NCBI RefSeq assembly: GCF_027568475.1
Contig: NZ_JANKZG010000004.1
Location: 213,559 to 277,558 of the forward strand
Direction: 5' to 3'
DNA: 64,000 bases
DNA from: Acinetobacter sp. HY1485
Lineage (GTDB): Bacteria; Pseudomonadota; Gammaproteobacteria; Pseudomonadales; Moraxellaceae
Below, piece by piece: positions 17,394-26,600 of this stretch. Each line of letters begins with the position of its first letter. The stretch's first letter is position 1. The translations under genes were made by a program, and so were the position numbers. Under the pieces are notes generated by a model, which did not search any database, was not told the DNA's origin, and worked only from the letters and a program-made list of their open reading frames with translations.

Positions 17394-18563
17394 ATGGATA
17401 TGCAAAGTCATCAGCGTTGGTTTGTATTAGCGGCAGGTTTTTTTGCCAATGCAATATTTTCAGTTGCGGCAACGGGAATTCCTGCAATTGCCGTACTATT
17501 GCAACATCATTATTTGCTTACACCGCAACAATTAGGTCTTGCATTGGGCATGATTGCATTAGGTATCGCAGTAAGTGAAATACTGTGGGGAATTTTGACC
17601 GATTGGCTAGGAGATCGCCGTGTTTTACAAATAGGGTTAGTGGGACTCATTATTTTATTTGCGTGTATGGCAATATCTTCTCAACACCTTATTTATTTAC
17701 TTTTTTTAGTTGGGTTTTTAGGTGGAAGTATTAATGGCGCAAGTGGGCGTGCCATTATGGTTTGGTTTACTCATCAAGAGCATGGTTTAGCGATGAGTAT
17801 TCGCCAAACTGCATTGCCGATTGGTGGGGCATTGGGTGCAGTCATTTTACCTTTTATCGCATCACATTTTGGTTTTACTGCAGTATATGGCACTTTATGT
17901 GGTTTAAATATCTTAGCTTTAATCCTTGTCTTTGTTTGGCTTAAAGAACCTCAGCATATTGAAGAACAACATATAATCTCTGAAAATGGTTTAAAAACAA
18001 TTGCCTTTTGGCGTACTGTTTTATTTTCAAGTGTGATGTGTTTCCCACAAATTGCGATGGTCGTATTTGCTGTGGTTTTTTTACACCAAGTTTGTGCACT
18101 TTCGTTGCTTCAAACTAGTATTGTGATGATGATTATTCAGTTAGGTGCAGGTGCAGCACGAGTTTCTGTAGGATATTGGACAGATCGAAAACAAAATCGT
18201 GCCGTATTACTATCTCAGATTCCTTTTGTTCTAGTTATTTTGTTTTTAATTTTAAGCATATTGACTTACTTTAAAATACAAATGGCAATTATAATCACAT
18301 TTATTGTTACAGCCATCATTGCATCTTGTTGGAATGGTTTAGCCTATACACAGATGGCAGTGCTGGCTCAGAAGCAATATGTTGGGCGCGGTTTAGGCAT
18401 TGCAAATACCTTTGTTTTTGGGAGCTTTTTTATTACAACAGCAATCGTGCCACATATAGCACGCTGGGAAAATGTTTGGTTAACAGCCCTAGGTTGTGCC
18501 ATTATTTCGCTTATTTTATTGCCCTTACCCTATTTTAATTTTAAAAAAACTGTTAAATATTAA
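17394..18563 (+). CDS. MFS transporter
   Basis: This is a 389-residue major facilitator with about 12 membrane helices. The motif-A region reads GILTDWLGDRRVLQIG between helices 2 and 3, with a weaker copy GYWTDRKQNRAVL in the second half. The substrate cannot be told. The gene is divergent from the LysR regulator, which is its likely controller. ATG 17394 is followed by a second ATG two codons later, so the exact start is uncertain. The next gene starts 22 bp downstream on the same strand. Confidence 0.85.
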   Translation: MDMQSHQRWFVLAAGFFANAIFSVAATGIPAIAVLLQHHYLLTPQQLGLALGMIALGIAVSEILWGILTDWLGDRRVLQIGLVGLIILFACMAISSQHLIYLLFLVGFLGGSINGASGRAIMVWFTHQEHGLAMSIRQTALPIGGALGAVILPFIASHFGFTAVYGTLCGLNILALILVFVWLKEPQHIEEQHIISENGLKTIAFWRTVLFSSVMCFPQIAMVVFAVVFLHQVCALSLLQTSIVMMIIQLGAGAARVSVGYWTDRKQNRAVLLSQIPFVLVILFLILSILTYFKIQMAIIITFIVTAIIASCWNGLAYTQMAVLAQKQYVGRGLGIANTFVFGSFFITTAIVPHIARWENVWLTALGCAIISLILLPLPYFNFKKTVKY

Positions 18564-18585
18564 GAAAAAGAGTAAGGAATATTTT

Positions 18586-19086
18586 ATGTCTCGGGTTGCA
18601 CGCTATCATGCAGATCGTACAAATCAAAAACTTTATTTTGCAAGGTTAGCTATTTCGCAAGCTGAGAAAACACAGCATCAAGAAAAACAGGCGTATCAAG
18701 AAGCAGCAGTGAGTCATTTATATCAATCTATTTTTGCTTTTTTACAAGAATTAGTACGTTACTATCAACTTTCAGATTCACAACCCACGCTTATTTCTGT
18801 AAGTCAAAAAATGGCACAAAAAGGGCAGGTGTCTCCAGAAATTCTAGTTTTAGAATCATTATTTAAATCAGGTTTTTTAGCAGAACTAAGTACAGCATAT
18901 CATCATTGTCTTTATGCACCTGTTCCTCACGTACCTGAATATGAGGGCGAGGCATCATCGCAACTGATTATCAAAGTCACACAAACACCACAGGCATGGT
19001 TACCCGATACTGCTATTTTAAGAGAGTGGCACCAAGAAATAATGGCACTGTTTGATGGATTTCGTAATGAAATGGTTGAGTTTTGA
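18586..19086 (+). CDS. DUF6586-like conserved protein
   Basis: The protein is 166 residues and mostly helical. The opening RYHADRTNQKLYFARLAISQ resembles a Pseudomonas/Acinetobacter family I know as DUF6586 (TRTNQKLYFA motif). No function is established. I choose ATG 18586, with AAGGA about 10 nt upstream, over a longer frame that runs back into the transporter. The gene lies 22 bp after the MFS gene. Confidence 0.7.
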   Translation: MSRVARYHADRTNQKLYFARLAISQAEKTQHQEKQAYQEAAVSHLYQSIFAFLQELVRYYQLSDSQPTLISVSQKMAQKGQVSPEILVLESLFKSGFLAELSTAYHHCLYAPVPHVPEYEGEASSQLIIKVTQTPQAWLPDTAILREWHQEIMALFDGFRNEMVEF

Positions 19087-19138
19087 CTTGAAATTTACCT
19101 AAAACAGCCCTAAATACAAAAAGGCGCACGGAGGTTAT

Positions 19139-19417
19139 ATGTCTATACAGCAACTTAAAGAACTTTTTGGTAGTCAAGAAGCCGTTTTAGAACTTGTACA
19201 ACTTGAAAATGGTGAACTTGCATTACGCAACGCTGGCTCTGAAAATGCGCCATTAGTGACCATTCAATTTAATGATGAGGTTAAAAAACTTCTAGGTGAA
19301 AATACGCCTGTGGTGGCTCAAAATATGATTCAAGCTGCTTTAGCAGGTTTGCTAGAAAAAGAAATGAATGAGCTACAAGCCGAAATTTTTGACCAACAGC
19401 CCAAACATTTTAGTTAA
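19139..19417 (+). CDS. Conserved hypothetical protein, 92 residues
   Basis: This small acidic protein has no recognised domain. It has a strong ribosome site (GGAGGT) before ATG 19139, a mixed strand/helix pattern and a helical C-terminal half, NMIQAALAGLLEKEMNELQA. It has good codon use and its own terminator, so it is very probably expressed. Function unknown. Confidence 0.75.
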   Translation: MSIQQLKELFGSQEAVLELVQLENGELALRNAGSENAPLVTIQFNDEVKKLLGENTPVVAQNMIQAALAGLLEKEMNELQAEIFDQQPKHFS

Positions 19418-19419
19418 AG

Positions 19420-19444
19420 AACGCACATCATGTGCGTTTTTTTA
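19420..19444. terminator. Terminator between convergent genes
   Basis: The perfect stem AACGCACA/TGTGCGTT (19420-19427 and 19431-19438) with loop TCA is followed by a T-run reaching the stop of the leftward ybaL gene. It mainly serves the 92-residue protein gene. Confidence 0.85.
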
Positions 19445-21139
19445 ATGTTGGTGTGCAATATGAATTTGTTTTAAGATGTATGTACTCATATTATTTGCCA
19501 TTTCTTCTTTGGCATAAAAGACATCACCAATTTCATCAGCACGAATCGCATCAGCTTCTTCTTTGTTTTCCGCACAAACTAAAACTTGAATTTGTGGATT
19601 AAGCTGTTTAGCAATATCAACAATACGATGAATATTGATTAAATCCATGGGTGAAATGACGAGTAGGCGAGCATGCATAATATGCGCCTGAATTAAAACG
19701 CTGGGTTCGGTTGCGACACCACTGACAGCAGCAATTCCTTTTTCCCGTAAACCTTCAACAATTTCACGGTTTTCTTCAGCAATGACCACTTTAATATTTT
19801 GTTGCATCAAGGTTTGAGTAATGCGTCTACCTACTTCACCATGCCCTACAATAACCACCTGATCACGCAAATAAGACTGGTCAACTTCATCAGGTAACAT
19901 GGCAAGGGGATCGCCACTACGTTCTAATAAACGAGCGAGATGTGAGCGTGATTTAATCCATTTTTGTGTAGGTTCAATTGCAGAGAAAATAAAAGAATTG
20001 AGGGTAATAGAAAACAAAGCACCGGCTAAAATTAGATTTTGTGCTTCATTGCTAAGTAGCCCTAAAGACATACCTAATGCTGCCAAAATAAAAGAAAATT
20101 CTCCAATTTGGGCAAGGCTTGCACCTACTGTCAGCGCGGTATTAATGGGGTATCTAAAAAATAATACCAAGCCCATCGCTGCTAAAGTTTTACCCAACAT
20201 AATAATGCCAACAACCCCTAAAATATGCCAAGGTTGTTCAATCAAAATTTTGGGGTCAAATAGCATTCCTACAGAAACAAAAAATAAAATAGAAAATACT
20301 TCACGTAAGGGTAAAGTTTCTTCTTCTGCGCGATGACTAAAATCAGATTCTTTAACCACCATTCCTGCAAAAAATGCGCCTAATGCCATAGAAACACCAA
20401 AAACGGCATACGCACCATAGGCAATAGAAACAGCTGCTGCAACCACAGTAAGTGTAAATAATTCACGAGAGCCTAATCGTGCAACAAACTGCATAATTAA
20501 AGGGACAACGCGTTTGCCTACAATCAGCATAAAGGCAATAAAGGCAGATACTTTAAGTAATGTAAGTAAAATAGTAATTAATAAAGATTGATCCGATGCA
20601 GGTGCTTTACCACCTAATAGCACTGCTGTTGCAGGTAATAGTACAAGGACTAAAACCATGACTAAATCTTCAACAAGAAGCCAACCAACCGCAATTTTAC
20701 CATTTACAGAATTAAGTAACCCACGGTCGCCTAATGCTTTAAGGAGTACTACTGTACTCGCACAAGATAAACTAAGACCAAAGACTAAACCGCTACCAAA
20801 AGACCATCCCCACCAAAAGCACATTGCGACCCCAAGTAAGGTTGCCACAATAATTTGCAAAATAGCGCCAGGCAGTGCAATGCGTTTTACCTCTAATAGG
20901 TCTTTTAATGAAAAGTGCATGCCCACACCAAACATTAAAAACATAACTCCGAGTTCTGCAAGTTGGTTGGCAAGCGTAATATCACCTACAACACCCGGTG
21001 TATTTGGACTAATGACAACACCTGCAACTAAATAGCCAACAAGGGGTGGAAGACGCAAACGCGCAGCTATATAGCCAAAAAACAAGGCAAGTCCAAAACC
21101 TACGGCAAGTAATACCAATAGGTCAATATCATGTGGCAC
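19442..21139 (-). CDS. ybaL: YbaL/Kef-type cation:proton antiporter
   Basis: This 565-residue CPA2-family monovalent cation/proton antiporter sits in the inner membrane. About 12 helices occupy residues 5-385. The opening AARLRLPPLVGYLVAGVVIS and the block ELGVMFLMFGVGMHFSLKDL closely follow E. coli YbaL. A C-terminal RCK/TrkA-N domain starts near 415 (VVIVGHGEVGRRITQTL) and would bind a nucleotide or glutathione-type regulator. The glycine motif GHGEVG is intact. It is monocistronic and read toward the convergent terminator. Confidence 0.88.
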   Translation of the reverse strand: MPHDIDLLVLLAVGFGLALFFGYIAARLRLPPLVGYLVAGVVISPNTPGVVGDITLANQLAELGVMFLMFGVGMHFSLKDLLEVKRIALPGAILQIIVATLLGVAMCFWWGWSFGSGLVFGLSLSCASTVVLLKALGDRGLLNSVNGKIAVGWLLVEDLVMVLVLVLLPATAVLLGGKAPASDQSLLITILLTLLKVSAFIAFMLIVGKRVVPLIMQFVARLGSRELFTLTVVAAAVSIAYGAYAVFGVSMALGAFFAGMVVKESDFSHRAEEETLPLREVFSILFFVSVGMLFDPKILIEQPWHILGVVGIIMLGKTLAAMGLVLFFRYPINTALTVGASLAQIGEFSFILAALGMSLGLLSNEAQNLILAGALFSITLNSFIFSAIEPTQKWIKSRSHLARLLERSGDPLAMLPDEVDQSYLRDQVVIVGHGEVGRRITQTLMQQNIKVVIAEENREIVEGLREKGIAAVSGVATEPSVLIQAHIMHARLLVISPMDLINIHRIVDIAKQLNPQIQVLVCAENKEEADAIRADEIGDVFYAKEEMANNMSTYILKQIHIAHQH

Positions 21140-21177
21140 AGCAAATTCCTTATAAGGTAAGAACTTATCAATAGCAC

Positions 21178-21204
21178 AAAAAAAACGACCCCAAAAGGAG
21201 TCGC
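21178..21204 (-). terminator. Terminator of rpmB-rpmG
   Basis: In leftward reading the stem CGACtCC/GGgGTCG (one mismatch) with a TTTT loop runs into a long U-tract. It lies 19 bp beyond the rpmG stop. Confidence 0.75.
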
Positions 21205-21222
21205 TTCTTTAAAGAACTAAAA

Positions 21223-21378
21223 TTATTTGATTTTAGCTTCTTTGAAAATTACGTGTTGACGGATTTTTGGATCAAATTTTTTGATTTCCATTTTTTCCGG
21301 CATAGTACGTTTGTTCTTCGTAGTAGTATAGAAATAACCTGTACCTGCAGAAGAAACTAGGCGAATTTTATCACGCAT
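21223..21378 (-). CDS. rpmG: 50S ribosomal protein L33
   Basis: This 51-residue protein reads [20 protein letters not shown] and ends VIFKEAKIK. It is the zinc-independent form, with no CxxC pairs. It lies 12 bp after rpmB, the classic rpmB-rpmG operon. L33 sits near the ribosomal E site. Confidence 0.96.
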
Positions 21379-21390
21379 GGCAAGGACTCC

Positions 21391-21627
21391 TTAGATCTTT
21401 TGGCCTTGAGCACGAAGATCAGCTACAACCTTTTCAATGCCCAATTTGTCGATGATACGCATACCTTTAGTGGTTAAACGAAGACGTACAAAACGCTTTT
21501 CGCTTTCTAACCAAAAACGGTGGTGGTGCAGGTTCGGCTCGAACCGGCGTTTAGTTTTGTTGTTTGCGTGTGAGACGTTGTTACCAACGACTGGACGCTT
21601 GCCGGTAACTTGGCAAACCTTAGACAT
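21391..21627 (-). CDS. rpmB: 50S ribosomal protein L28
   Basis: The protein is 78 residues from ATG 21627 ([20 protein letters not shown]). A longer open frame upstream lacks family similarity, and GGAG lies just before this ATG. It is the first gene of rpmB-rpmG. Confidence 0.96.
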
Positions 21628-21850
21628 GGTGGAACTCCATTGATTTAGCCAACAGCAAATCTGTGGCCAGTCATAAAACAAACAGATTGAATTTATTCAA
21701 GGGGCGTTTTATAGCAAAAATGCGATTAAAAGACAAGCGAATTTAGATAAAACACAACACTAGACTGTGTAACAGCTCATGCCTTGATCATTTAATTCTA
21801 ACTAAATTTTAAAAAAATTTAAAACCAAATGGAATTGATGGATTTAAATA

Positions 21851-21879
21851 TAGAGTAATTATTCTAATATATCTATAAT
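21851..21879 (+). promoter_or_regulatory. Candidate promoter/operator of TetR gene 21910
   Basis: A 16-bp inverted repeat, TAGAGTAATTATTCTA (21851-21866, one mismatched pair), lies just before TATAAT (21874-21879). The repeat covers the -35/spacer region, as expected for an autoregulatory TetR operator. The remaining part of the 282-bp gap back to rpmB is AT-rich, with nothing else clear. Confidence 0.45.
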
Positions 21880-21909
21880 AGCCTTTTATTTTGCTGGAAA
21901 TGAAATTGA

Positions 21910-22584
21910 ATGGGACTTGCTAAGACCTCAAAAACGAAACAACGGATCCTCAATATCAGTTTACAGCTATTTAATGAAAAAGGAGAGCGTTCGGTTACAA
22001 CTAATCATATTGCAGCAGCACTGAGTATGAGTCCGGGCAATTTATACTATCACTACAGTAATAAGCAAGACATTATAAAAGCATTGATTGAGCAATATCA
22101 GCAGCAAACGTTAAGTCTGCTGCAACTTCCTCAAAATCGCAACGTTACACCAAATGATAAAATACATTATTTTAAAATATTGAGTGAGCAACTTTGGAAC
22201 TATCGTTTTTTACATCGAGATGTGTACCATTTAGTTGAAAATCATCAAAGCTTCCAACAACAATCGAGTTTTTTTTCACAAAAGGTGATGCAACAGGTGC
22301 AATGCTTATATCAAGCTTTTGTAGATGCAGAACTTATGAAAATGAATCCTTCAGAAATTCAGGCATTAATTATTAATAGTTGGATTGTACTGACGAATTG
22401 GACAAATTTTTTATTTATGTCTGGACATATCACCGAACAAAGCCAATTGAATGAGAAATGGAAGCTTTTAGCACTTAGACAGCTTATTTTTTTAGAGTCG
22501 CCTTATTTACTTGGAGAAAGTAAAACGGCTTGCCAAGCACTACTTGAATCTATGGAGGAAGTAGATTTGTTTAGCCCTGTATAA
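21910..22584 (+). CDS. TetR-family transcriptional regulator
   Basis: The protein has 224 residues. The N-terminal TetR helix-turn-helix reads TKQRILNISLQLFNEKGERS then TTNHIAAALSMSPGNLYYHY. The ligand-binding region is longer than the minimal family and matches a DUF-type TetR found beside purU-like genes in Acinetobacter. The ligand and targets are unknown. It lies 76 bp upstream of purU on the same strand. An inverted repeat over its promoter suggests self-control. Confidence 0.85.
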   Translation: MGLAKTSKTKQRILNISLQLFNEKGERSVTTNHIAAALSMSPGNLYYHYSNKQDIIKALIEQYQQQTLSLLQLPQNRNVTPNDKIHYFKILSEQLWNYRFLHRDVYHLVENHQSFQQQSSFFSQKVMQQVQCLYQAFVDAELMKMNPSEIQALIINSWIVLTNWTNFLFMSGHITEQSQLNEKWKLLALRQLIFLESPYLLGESKTACQALLESMEEVDLFSPV

Positions 22585-22660
22585 CCCAAATAGGACTGTG
22601 CAAAAAATAAAAAATGAGTAAAATGTTGAGCTAGATTTTTTTATAAACAATTAGAGCAAG

Positions 22661-23527
22661 ATGAATATGACGACCGCCAATACAGCACGTTTATTAATTA
22701 CGTGCGAAGACAAGCCTGGTATCGTACAAGCTGTATCAAGTTTTCTGTATCATCAAGGGGCAAATATTACAGCACTTGACCAATATGCAACAGAAGCGCA
22801 GGGCGGGCGTTATTTCATGCGTGTTGAGTTTGAGTTAGAACATTTACAAGCGCGTAAAGAAGCATTATTACAAACATTCGATACCAATGTCGCACATCGC
22901 TATAACATGCAATGGCATATTTCTTCAGTAAGCGATATCAAAAAAGTGGGTATCTTAGTTTCTAAAGTAGACCATGCTTTATTAGAATTATTATGGCGTC
23001 ATGCACGTGGCTCATTACCATGTGAAATTACGCATGTCGTTTCAAATCACGACACATTGCGTGAGTCTGTTGAGAATTTTGGTATCCCATTTACCGTTGT
23101 GCCTGTAAATAAAGACAACAAGCCAGAAGCAGAAGCGCAAATTAATGAAATTATGCAAGGCAATGATGTACTTGTTCTAGCACGTTATATGCAAATTCTA
23201 AGTGAAGACTTTGTATCAAAATGGCCAATGCAAGTGATCAATATTCACCACTCATTTTTACCTGCATTTGTGGGTGCAAATCCATATAAGCAAGCGCACG
23301 AAAAAGGCGTTAAGCTGATTGGTGCAACAGCCCATTATGTAACAGCCGATTTAGATCAAGGGCCAATTATTGAACAAGATGTAGAACGTGTTAGCCATAA
23401 AAATAGTGTAGAAGAGCTACGTGAGTTAGGCGAAGATGTTGAGCGTAATGTTCTAGCGCGCGCGGTCAAATGGCACTTAGAAGATCGTGTTATTGTTGAT
23501 GGTACAAAAACAGTCGTATTTCAATAA
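22661..23527 (+). CDS. purU: Formyltetrahydrofolate deformylase
   Basis: PurU hydrolyses 10-formyl-THF to THF and formate, balancing one-carbon units for purine synthesis. The protein is 288 residues. The N-terminal ACT domain (about 8-85, ARLLITCEDKPGIVQAVSSF) is followed by the formyltransferase-like catalytic domain with HHSFLPAFVGANPY and the catalytic Asp region TADLDQGPIIEQDV. Full length. The ribosome site before ATG 22661 is weak. It ends at a bidirectional terminator facing engB. Confidence 0.94.
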   Translation: MNMTTANTARLLITCEDKPGIVQAVSSFLYHQGANITALDQYATEAQGGRYFMRVEFELEHLQARKEALLQTFDTNVAHRYNMQWHISSVSDIKKVGILVSKVDHALLELLWRHARGSLPCEITHVVSNHDTLRESVENFGIPFTVVPVNKDNKPEAEAQINEIMQGNDVLVLARYMQILSEDFVSKWPMQVINIHHSFLPAFVGANPYKQAHEKGVKLIGATAHYVTADLDQGPIIEQDVERVSHKNSVEELRELGEDVERNVLARAVKWHLEDRVIVDGTKTVVFQ

Positions 23528-23557
23528 AAAAAAGGCATGTTAAACATGCCTTTTTTT
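23526..23557. terminator. Bidirectional terminator purU / engB
   Basis: The stem GGCATGT/ACATGCC with loop TAA is flanked by an A-run on the left and a T-run on the right. It lies between convergent stops at 23527 and 23556 and serves both genes. Confidence 0.9.
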
Positions 23558-24341
23558 AATCTTCTTCAACTATATCATCATCAGATGCTTCAGGAATTAA
23601 ACTGATATCAATTGCTTGAGCATTTTCATCAAGTGTATAGTGTAAACGCCCTGCCATGACACTTGCTAATTCTTCTAAGCCTTGCTTATTTAAAGAAGAA
23701 AATAGCTGAATAGAAAACGCCATCTTTAGTTTCTTTAATGACTGCTTAACTTCAAGTAATACCTTATGGGCAGGACCACGGTTTAACTTATCTGATTTGG
23801 TTAATAAAATGTGAACAAAAAGCTTACGTGAGTGAGCCCATTCAAGCATCATCAAATCGAAATGCTGTAATGGATGACGAATATCCATCAACAACACAAG
23901 CCCTTGCAAACTTTGGCGATGTATTAAATAATTTTCTAACTCTTTTTGCCAAACGCGCTTCATCTCCTCGGGTACAGCCGCATAACCATAACCTGGCAAA
24001 TCCACTAAACGCTGATGTGGATTACCTAAGCTAAAGAAGTTAAGCATTTGCGTACGACCCGGTTTTTTAGAGGCACGGGCAAGCTGTTTTTGATTGGTTA
24101 AGGCATTAATTGCACTTGATTTACCTGCATTAGAACGCCCTGCAAAAGCGATTTCATAACCTGTATCTTCAACACAAATAGACAGCTTTGGTGCACTCAT
24201 TAAAAATTCAGCTTGTCTGAGCCAGTTTAAACTTTGATGGGCATATTGAGTTAAAGCTGGGTTTTCCTTTTTTTCATAACTAATTTTTTGTTTCGGAGCT
24301 AGCTTTGCTTTCGTATCTTTAGATTTTGCATAGCGATGCAT
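23556..24341 (-). CDS. engB: Ribosome biogenesis GTPase EngB/YsxC
   Basis: This is an essential-type GTPase for 50S subunit assembly. G1 is GRSNAGKSS, G3 is DLPGYGYA, and G4 is TKSD. I start at ATG 24341 (MHRYAKSK), giving 261 residues; a frame 16 codons longer adds a hydrophobic stretch not typical of the family. There is a basic N-terminal extension of about 50 residues before the G domain and an acidic tail (SDDDIVEED). It is divergent from the S10 operon. Confidence 0.92.
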   Translation of the reverse strand: MHRYAKSKDTKAKLAPKQKISYEKKENPALTQYAHQSLNWLRQAEFLMSAPKLSICVEDTGYEIAFAGRSNAGKSSAINALTNQKQLARASKKPGRTQMLNFFSLGNPHQRLVDLPGYGYAAVPEEMKRVWQKELENYLIHRQSLQGLVLLMDIRHPLQHFDLMMLEWAHSRKLFVHILLTKSDKLNRGPAHKVLLEVKQSLKKLKMAFSIQLFSSLNKQGLEELASVMAGRLHYTLDENAQAIDISLIPEASDDDIVEED

Positions 24342-24447
24342 AAAAATCACGCCAAATATAAAATTTAAAGATAAGTATAAAGCAAGCATCTAGCGCTGTG
24401 AAATGTACAAGCAAATTTAACAAAATAAAATTAAGTCAAAAATAACT

Positions 24448-24476
24448 TTGCGTAACGATTAAACAATGGTTATAAT
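24448..24476 (+). promoter_or_regulatory. Promoter of the S10 ribosomal operon
   Basis: TTGCGT (24448-24453) and TATAAT (24471-24476) are spaced by 17 nt. Transcription would start near 24483, leaving a leader of about 170 nt before rpsJ. Confidence 0.75.
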
Positions 24477-24482
24477 AAGTGA

Positions 24483-24651
24483 CCCCTAATTAAGGGGAAA
24501 TTGCTCACGATAAATTCGAGTAATTTTATCGTTACAGTCGTGGCATCGATCACGACCTTAGTGATTTTCACTGCCCTTGACACTTACCAATTTAATAGGT
24601 GAGATGCGTCATGGGTGATTCTTTACATATTTTGGCTTGGAGTTTACTGGT
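24483..24651 (+). promoter_or_regulatory. Structured S10 operon leader
   Basis: The leader can form at least three hairpins: CCCCT/AGGGG (24483-24497), ACGATAAA/TTTATCGT (24507-24532) and GTCGTG/CACGAC (24537-24556). In E. coli the S10 leader binds L4 (encoded by rplD) to stop transcription and translation, and a similar role is possible here. An AGGTGAG at 24597-24603 precedes ATG 24611 of a 30-codon frame that runs past the rpsJ start in another frame. TTGGAG lies shortly before the rpsJ ATG. Confidence 0.55.
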
Positions 24652-24963
24652 ATGTCTAACCAGAGAATCCGTATCCGTCTTAAGTCTTTTGATCATCGTT
24701 TAATTGATCAATCTGCTCAAGAGATCGTAGAAACAGCAAAGCGTACTGGCGCACAAGTGTGTGGTCCAATCCCGATGCCTACTCGCATCGAACGCTTCAA
24801 CGTTCTGACTTCACCGCACGTAAACAAAGACGCGCGTGACCAGTACGAAATCCGCACCTACAAACGTTTGATCGATATCGTTCAACCAACAGACAAAACT
24901 GTTGATGCATTGATGAAATTAGATCTAGCAGCTGGTGTTGATGTTCAGATCGCATTGGGATAA
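24652..24963 (+). CDS. rpsJ: 30S ribosomal protein S10
   Basis: This 103-residue protein opens [20 protein letters not shown]. It is a component of the 30S head and, as NusE, of transcription antitermination complexes. I choose ATG 24652 over a start five codons earlier because it matches the family N-terminus. It is the first gene of the S10 operon; rplC follows after 56 bp. Confidence 0.97.
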
Positions 24964-25019
24964 GGCTTGTCGGTTGATTAACTTAGTTAATCAAGCCGCA
25001 TTTTAAGAGGTTTACACAC

Positions 25020-25658
25020 ATGGCTATTGGTTTAGTCGGTCGTAAGTGCGGTATGACCCGTATCTTTACAGAAGCCGGCGTTTCTGTGCCAGTTACAGTG
25101 ATCGAAGTTGATCCAAACCGTATCACTCAAATTAAAACACTTGAAACAGATGGCTACCAAGCTATTCAAGTGACAACTGGCGAACGTCGCGAATCACGCG
25201 TTACAAACGCACAAAAAGGTCATTTTGCTAAAGCTGGCGTTGCTGCTGGTCGTTTAGTAAAAGAATTCCGTGTAACGGAAGCTGATCTTGAAGGTCGTGA
25301 AATTGGCGGAACTATCGGTGTTGATTTGTTTGCAGAAGGTCAAATTGTTGACGTAACTGGACAATCAAAAGGTAAAGGTTTCCAAGGTGGTGTTAAGCGT
25401 TGGAATTTCCGTACGCAAGACGCAACACACGGTAACTCTGTATCTCACCGTGCTTTAGGTTCTACAGGTCAAAACCAAACACCTGGTCGCGTATTCAAAG
25501 GCAAAAAAATGCCTGGTCACTTAGGTGATGATCGCGTAACAGTTCAAGGTCTTGAAATTGTATCTATCGACGCAGAACGTTCAGTTCTTGTTGTTAAAGG
25601 TGCTATTCCTGGTTCAACTGGTGGCGACGTTATCGTTCGTCCTACTATTAAGGCCTGA
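25020..25658 (+). CDS. rplC: 50S ribosomal protein L3
   Basis: The protein is 212 residues, [20 protein letters not shown], with the extended loop [13 protein letters not shown] that reaches the peptidyl-transferase centre. The glutamine of the motif [18 protein letters not shown] (site of PrmB methylation in relatives) is present. Full length. Confidence 0.97.
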   Translation: MAIGLVGRKCGMTRIFTEAGVSVPVTVIEVDPNRITQIKTLETDGYQAIQVTTGERRESRVTNAQKGHFAKAGVAAGRLVKEFRVTEADLEGREIGGTIGVDLFAEGQIVDVTGQSKGKGFQGGVKRWNFRTQDATHGNSVSHRALGSTGQNQTPGRVFKGKKMPGHLGDDRVTVQGLEIVSIDAERSVLVVKGAIPGSTGGDVIVRPTIKA

Positions 25659-25669
25659 GGGGAAATAAC

Positions 25670-26272
25670 GTGAATTTAAATACTGTTTCCGGCTCTGCTG
25701 TTGAATTATCTGAAGTTGCTTTCGGACGTGAATTTAACGAAGCTCTTGTACACCAAGTGGTTACTGCTTACTTAGCAGGCGGCCGTCAAGGTTCAAAAGC
25801 TCAAAAATCACGTGGTGAAGTATCTGGCGGTGGTAAAAAGCCATTCCGTCAAAAAGGTACTGGCCGTGCTCGTGCTGGTTCTATTCGTAGCCCAATCTGG
25901 GTTGGCGGTGGTAAAACATTTGCTGCTCGTCCACAAGACTGGTCTCAAAAAGTTAACCGTAAGATGTACCGCGGTGCGATGCAATGTATCTTAGCTGAAC
26001 TTGTTCGCCAAGATCGTTTAGTATTAGTTGAAGACGTTCAAGTGTCTGCACCTAAAACTAAAGAATTGCTTGCAAAACTTAACGAATTAAACGCACCACG
26101 TGCATTGATCGTAACAGAAGCTGTAGAAGAGAACTTATATCTTGCAGCACGCAATATTCCACACGTTGATGTGGTAGATGCAACTGCTATCGATCCTGTA
26201 AGCTTGATCGCGTTTGATAAAGTTGTCATGTCTGTAGCTGCTGCTAAGAAAATTGAGGTAGAACTCGGATGA
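25670..26272 (+). CDS. rplD: 50S ribosomal protein L4
   Basis: The protein is 200 residues from a GTG start at 25670 ([20 protein letters not shown]), with the loop [19 protein letters not shown] lining the exit tunnel. In E. coli L4 also represses the S10 operon, so the structured leader upstream is its likely target. Its stop overlaps rplW by 4 nt. Confidence 0.97.
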   Translation: MNLNTVSGSAVELSEVAFGREFNEALVHQVVTAYLAGGRQGSKAQKSRGEVSGGGKKPFRQKGTGRARAGSIRSPIWVGGGKTFAARPQDWSQKVNRKMYRGAMQCILAELVRQDRLVLVEDVQVSAPKTKELLAKLNELNAPRALIVTEAVEENLYLAARNIPHVDVVDATAIDPVSLIAFDKVVMSVAAAKKIEVELG

Positions 26273-26589
26273 ACAACGAACGTATCTATCAAGTCCTACG
26301 TGGACCAGTATTCTCAGAAAAAGCACAAGTTTTAGGCGAAACTGCTGGCGTTCAAGTATTTAAAGTAGACATCAGTGCTACTAAGCTTGAAGTTAAAAAA
26401 GCAGTTGAGCAACTTTTTGGTGTTCAAGTTGTTAAAGTAAACACAACGATCACTAAGGGTAAAACAAAACGCTTTGGTAAGACATTAGGACGTCGTTCTG
26501 ATGTTAAAAAAGCATACGTCACCCTGAAAGCTGGCCAAGATGTTGAAATGGCTGACTTGGGCGATACCGCTGAAAACGCAGCGGAATAA
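26269..26589 (+). CDS. rplW: 50S ribosomal protein L23
   Basis: The protein is 106 residues and sits at the tunnel exit, where it docks trigger factor and SRP. It opens [20 protein letters not shown] and contains [20 protein letters not shown]. The ATGA overlap with rplD implies translational coupling. A short acidic tail (DTAENAAE) follows the fold. Confidence 0.97.
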   Translation: MNNERIYQVLRGPVFSEKAQVLGETAGVQVFKVDISATKLEVKKAVEQLFGVQVVKVNTTITKGKTKRFGKTLGRRSDVKKAYVTLKAGQDVEMADLGDTAENAAE

Positions 26590-26600
26590 GGACGAGAATT

